Source: Trichosphaerium sp. ATCC 40318 (Eukaryota > Discosea > Flabellinia > Trichosidae). Taken from it: DNA of 28,907 nucleotides. Location: contig JALMLS010000616.1 of NCBI GenBank assembly GCA_038496445.1, forward strand, positions 1-28,907, written 5' to 3'. The notes beneath the pieces are model-generated. The model did not search any database and had not been told where the DNA came from. It saw nothing but the letters and a program-made list of their open reading frames with translations. Positions 28,501 to 28,907 of the stretch are shown here, one piece after another (position 1 is the stretch's first letter; each line of letters opens with the position of its first letter). The position numbers and the translations under genes are program-made.

Positions 28501-28907
28501 TAGCTGCTATGCCTGAGAGAGGGAAATACGTGAGAGCCGACAGCCATACTTCCAGTTCTGATAATATTAGACAAAAACGAAATCATTTTCTTGAAACGCT
28601 CACATGCGTACGTTTTCTAGATGCCACAGCGAATATAAACGGTGTTGTTTTCTTCTTTTTTGAATGTTTGTCGATCTAATGTAATAAACATGAGAAAACT
28701 GCTGAGCTCCATGTAGAGCAATAACATACCAACTCAAAGCAGTATTTACGTTTAACAGTTGCTGTTTCTCGAATAACATGCAAACGCAAATTTTTCGTTC
28801 TTTTTTTACCCTGAACAAAGTCCTGTACGCTGTTAATGAACAACAACGTAGTTGAAGTAACCAACCTTTTCACTGTCTGCATAACTGAAAACTCCACCAC
28901 TCGCTCT
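25596..28907 (-). CDS. PH-domain STE20/MST-like serine/threonine kinase, 5' end beyond window
   Basis: Intron-dense gene. From the right edge: a PH-like domain (LLNIDKHSKKKKTTPFIFAV, then LEVWLSALTYF near 28510-28570), a Ser-rich linker, a helical region I do not recognise (LLSFLDPEMKTLNKFVAQVK, ~27990-28060), an Arg/Ser-rich stretch with TRRSQDTRRSQD and a short coiled coil (KLAALENQMKDLKTENILLK). Then a complete kinase domain: IIGKGSTSLVF, AVK lysine at 27176-27178, EKEIKFLTQL, LVMEYFDCGSL, HRDIKSQNILL with Asp at 26796-26798 (codon split by an intron after it), DFGISAQ with Asp at 26635-26637, GSPYWMAPEI, DIWSLGITAIEIAERKPPYH and the C-terminal KKQPSSRPPATSLL. The SAQ-x-T and GSPYWMAPE blocks and the I-x-E-x-A-E-x-K-P-P-Y element place it in the STE20 (GCK/MST) group, which act upstream in MAPK or Hippo-type signalling. 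All key residues are present. A C-terminal helical tail (ILRNCLEQQSMDLDRLDQRF) follows; the stop at 25596 is tentative. Confidence 0.85.

Noticed and set aside
1-28907. CRISPR arrays, tRNA or rRNA genes, bacterial operons
   Set aside because: No regularly spaced direct repeats, cloverleaf-like sequence with conserved boxes, or rRNA blocks were seen, and the spliced genes rule out a bacterial source.

Overview
The window is nuclear DNA of a gene-dense, intron-rich unicellular eukaryote. Its hosts genes are broken by very short introns (mostly 32-75 nt) with GT..AG ends, often a GTACG donor and a CTAAC/CTGAC-like branch site, and AATAAA lies a few bases after several stops. The domain mix (F-box proteins, EH domain, STE20 kinase, class-II-type DnaJ, seven-helix membrane protein, Ty3/gypsy element) is eukaryotic. 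I cannot place it in a phylum from sequence alone; an early-diverging fungus, holozoan, amoeba or stramenopile would all fit. The standard code is used.

Layout. 1-2873 (minus): parts of an intron-rich, extracellular-looking protein running off the left edge, and a small unknown gene. 2880-4231 (minus): a six-exon, 327-residue seven-helix membrane protein. 4411-5170 (plus): an F-box protein fused to MORN_2-type repeats. 5533-6090 (minus): a relic of a plant-type LRR membrane protein. 6206-8398 (minus): an 11-exon, 544-residue LRR protein. 8482-8954 (minus): a 142-residue single-EH-domain protein. 8953-9399 (plus) and 9379-9939 (minus): two unrecognised ORFs. 10338-11642 (minus): an intronless F-box/LRR protein with 13 near-identical short repeats.

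12049-18781 is a complete, young Ty3/gypsy LTR retrotransposon on the minus strand: identical 156-bp LTRs, 5-bp target duplication GTTAC, primer-binding site, polypurine tract, an intact 1791-residue Gag-Pol and an extra 246-residue ORF downstream of pol. It sits about 20 bp upstream of a decayed F-box/LRR paralogue (18807-19500, plus) that was head-to-head with the intact copy before the insertion.

20400-22534 (plus) holds the most unusual part: two tandem genes for small secreted proteins made of one and two copies of a 14-cysteine module that I do not recognise, each module interrupted by a phase-1 intron at the same place. Then, on the minus strand, come a DnaJ chaperone (22757-24145), an F-box-like gene (24396-25414) and a large PH-domain plus STE20/MST-like protein kinase gene (about 25596 to beyond 28907).

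Taken together, the F-box genes (four in 29 kb) suggest an expanded set of SCF ubiquitin-ligase adaptors with varied substrate-binding repeats (MORN_2, LRR), while the cysteine-rich pair looks like a lineage-specific secreted family. The hexamer CACGTG is strongly over-represented in the host DNA and absent from the retroelement.
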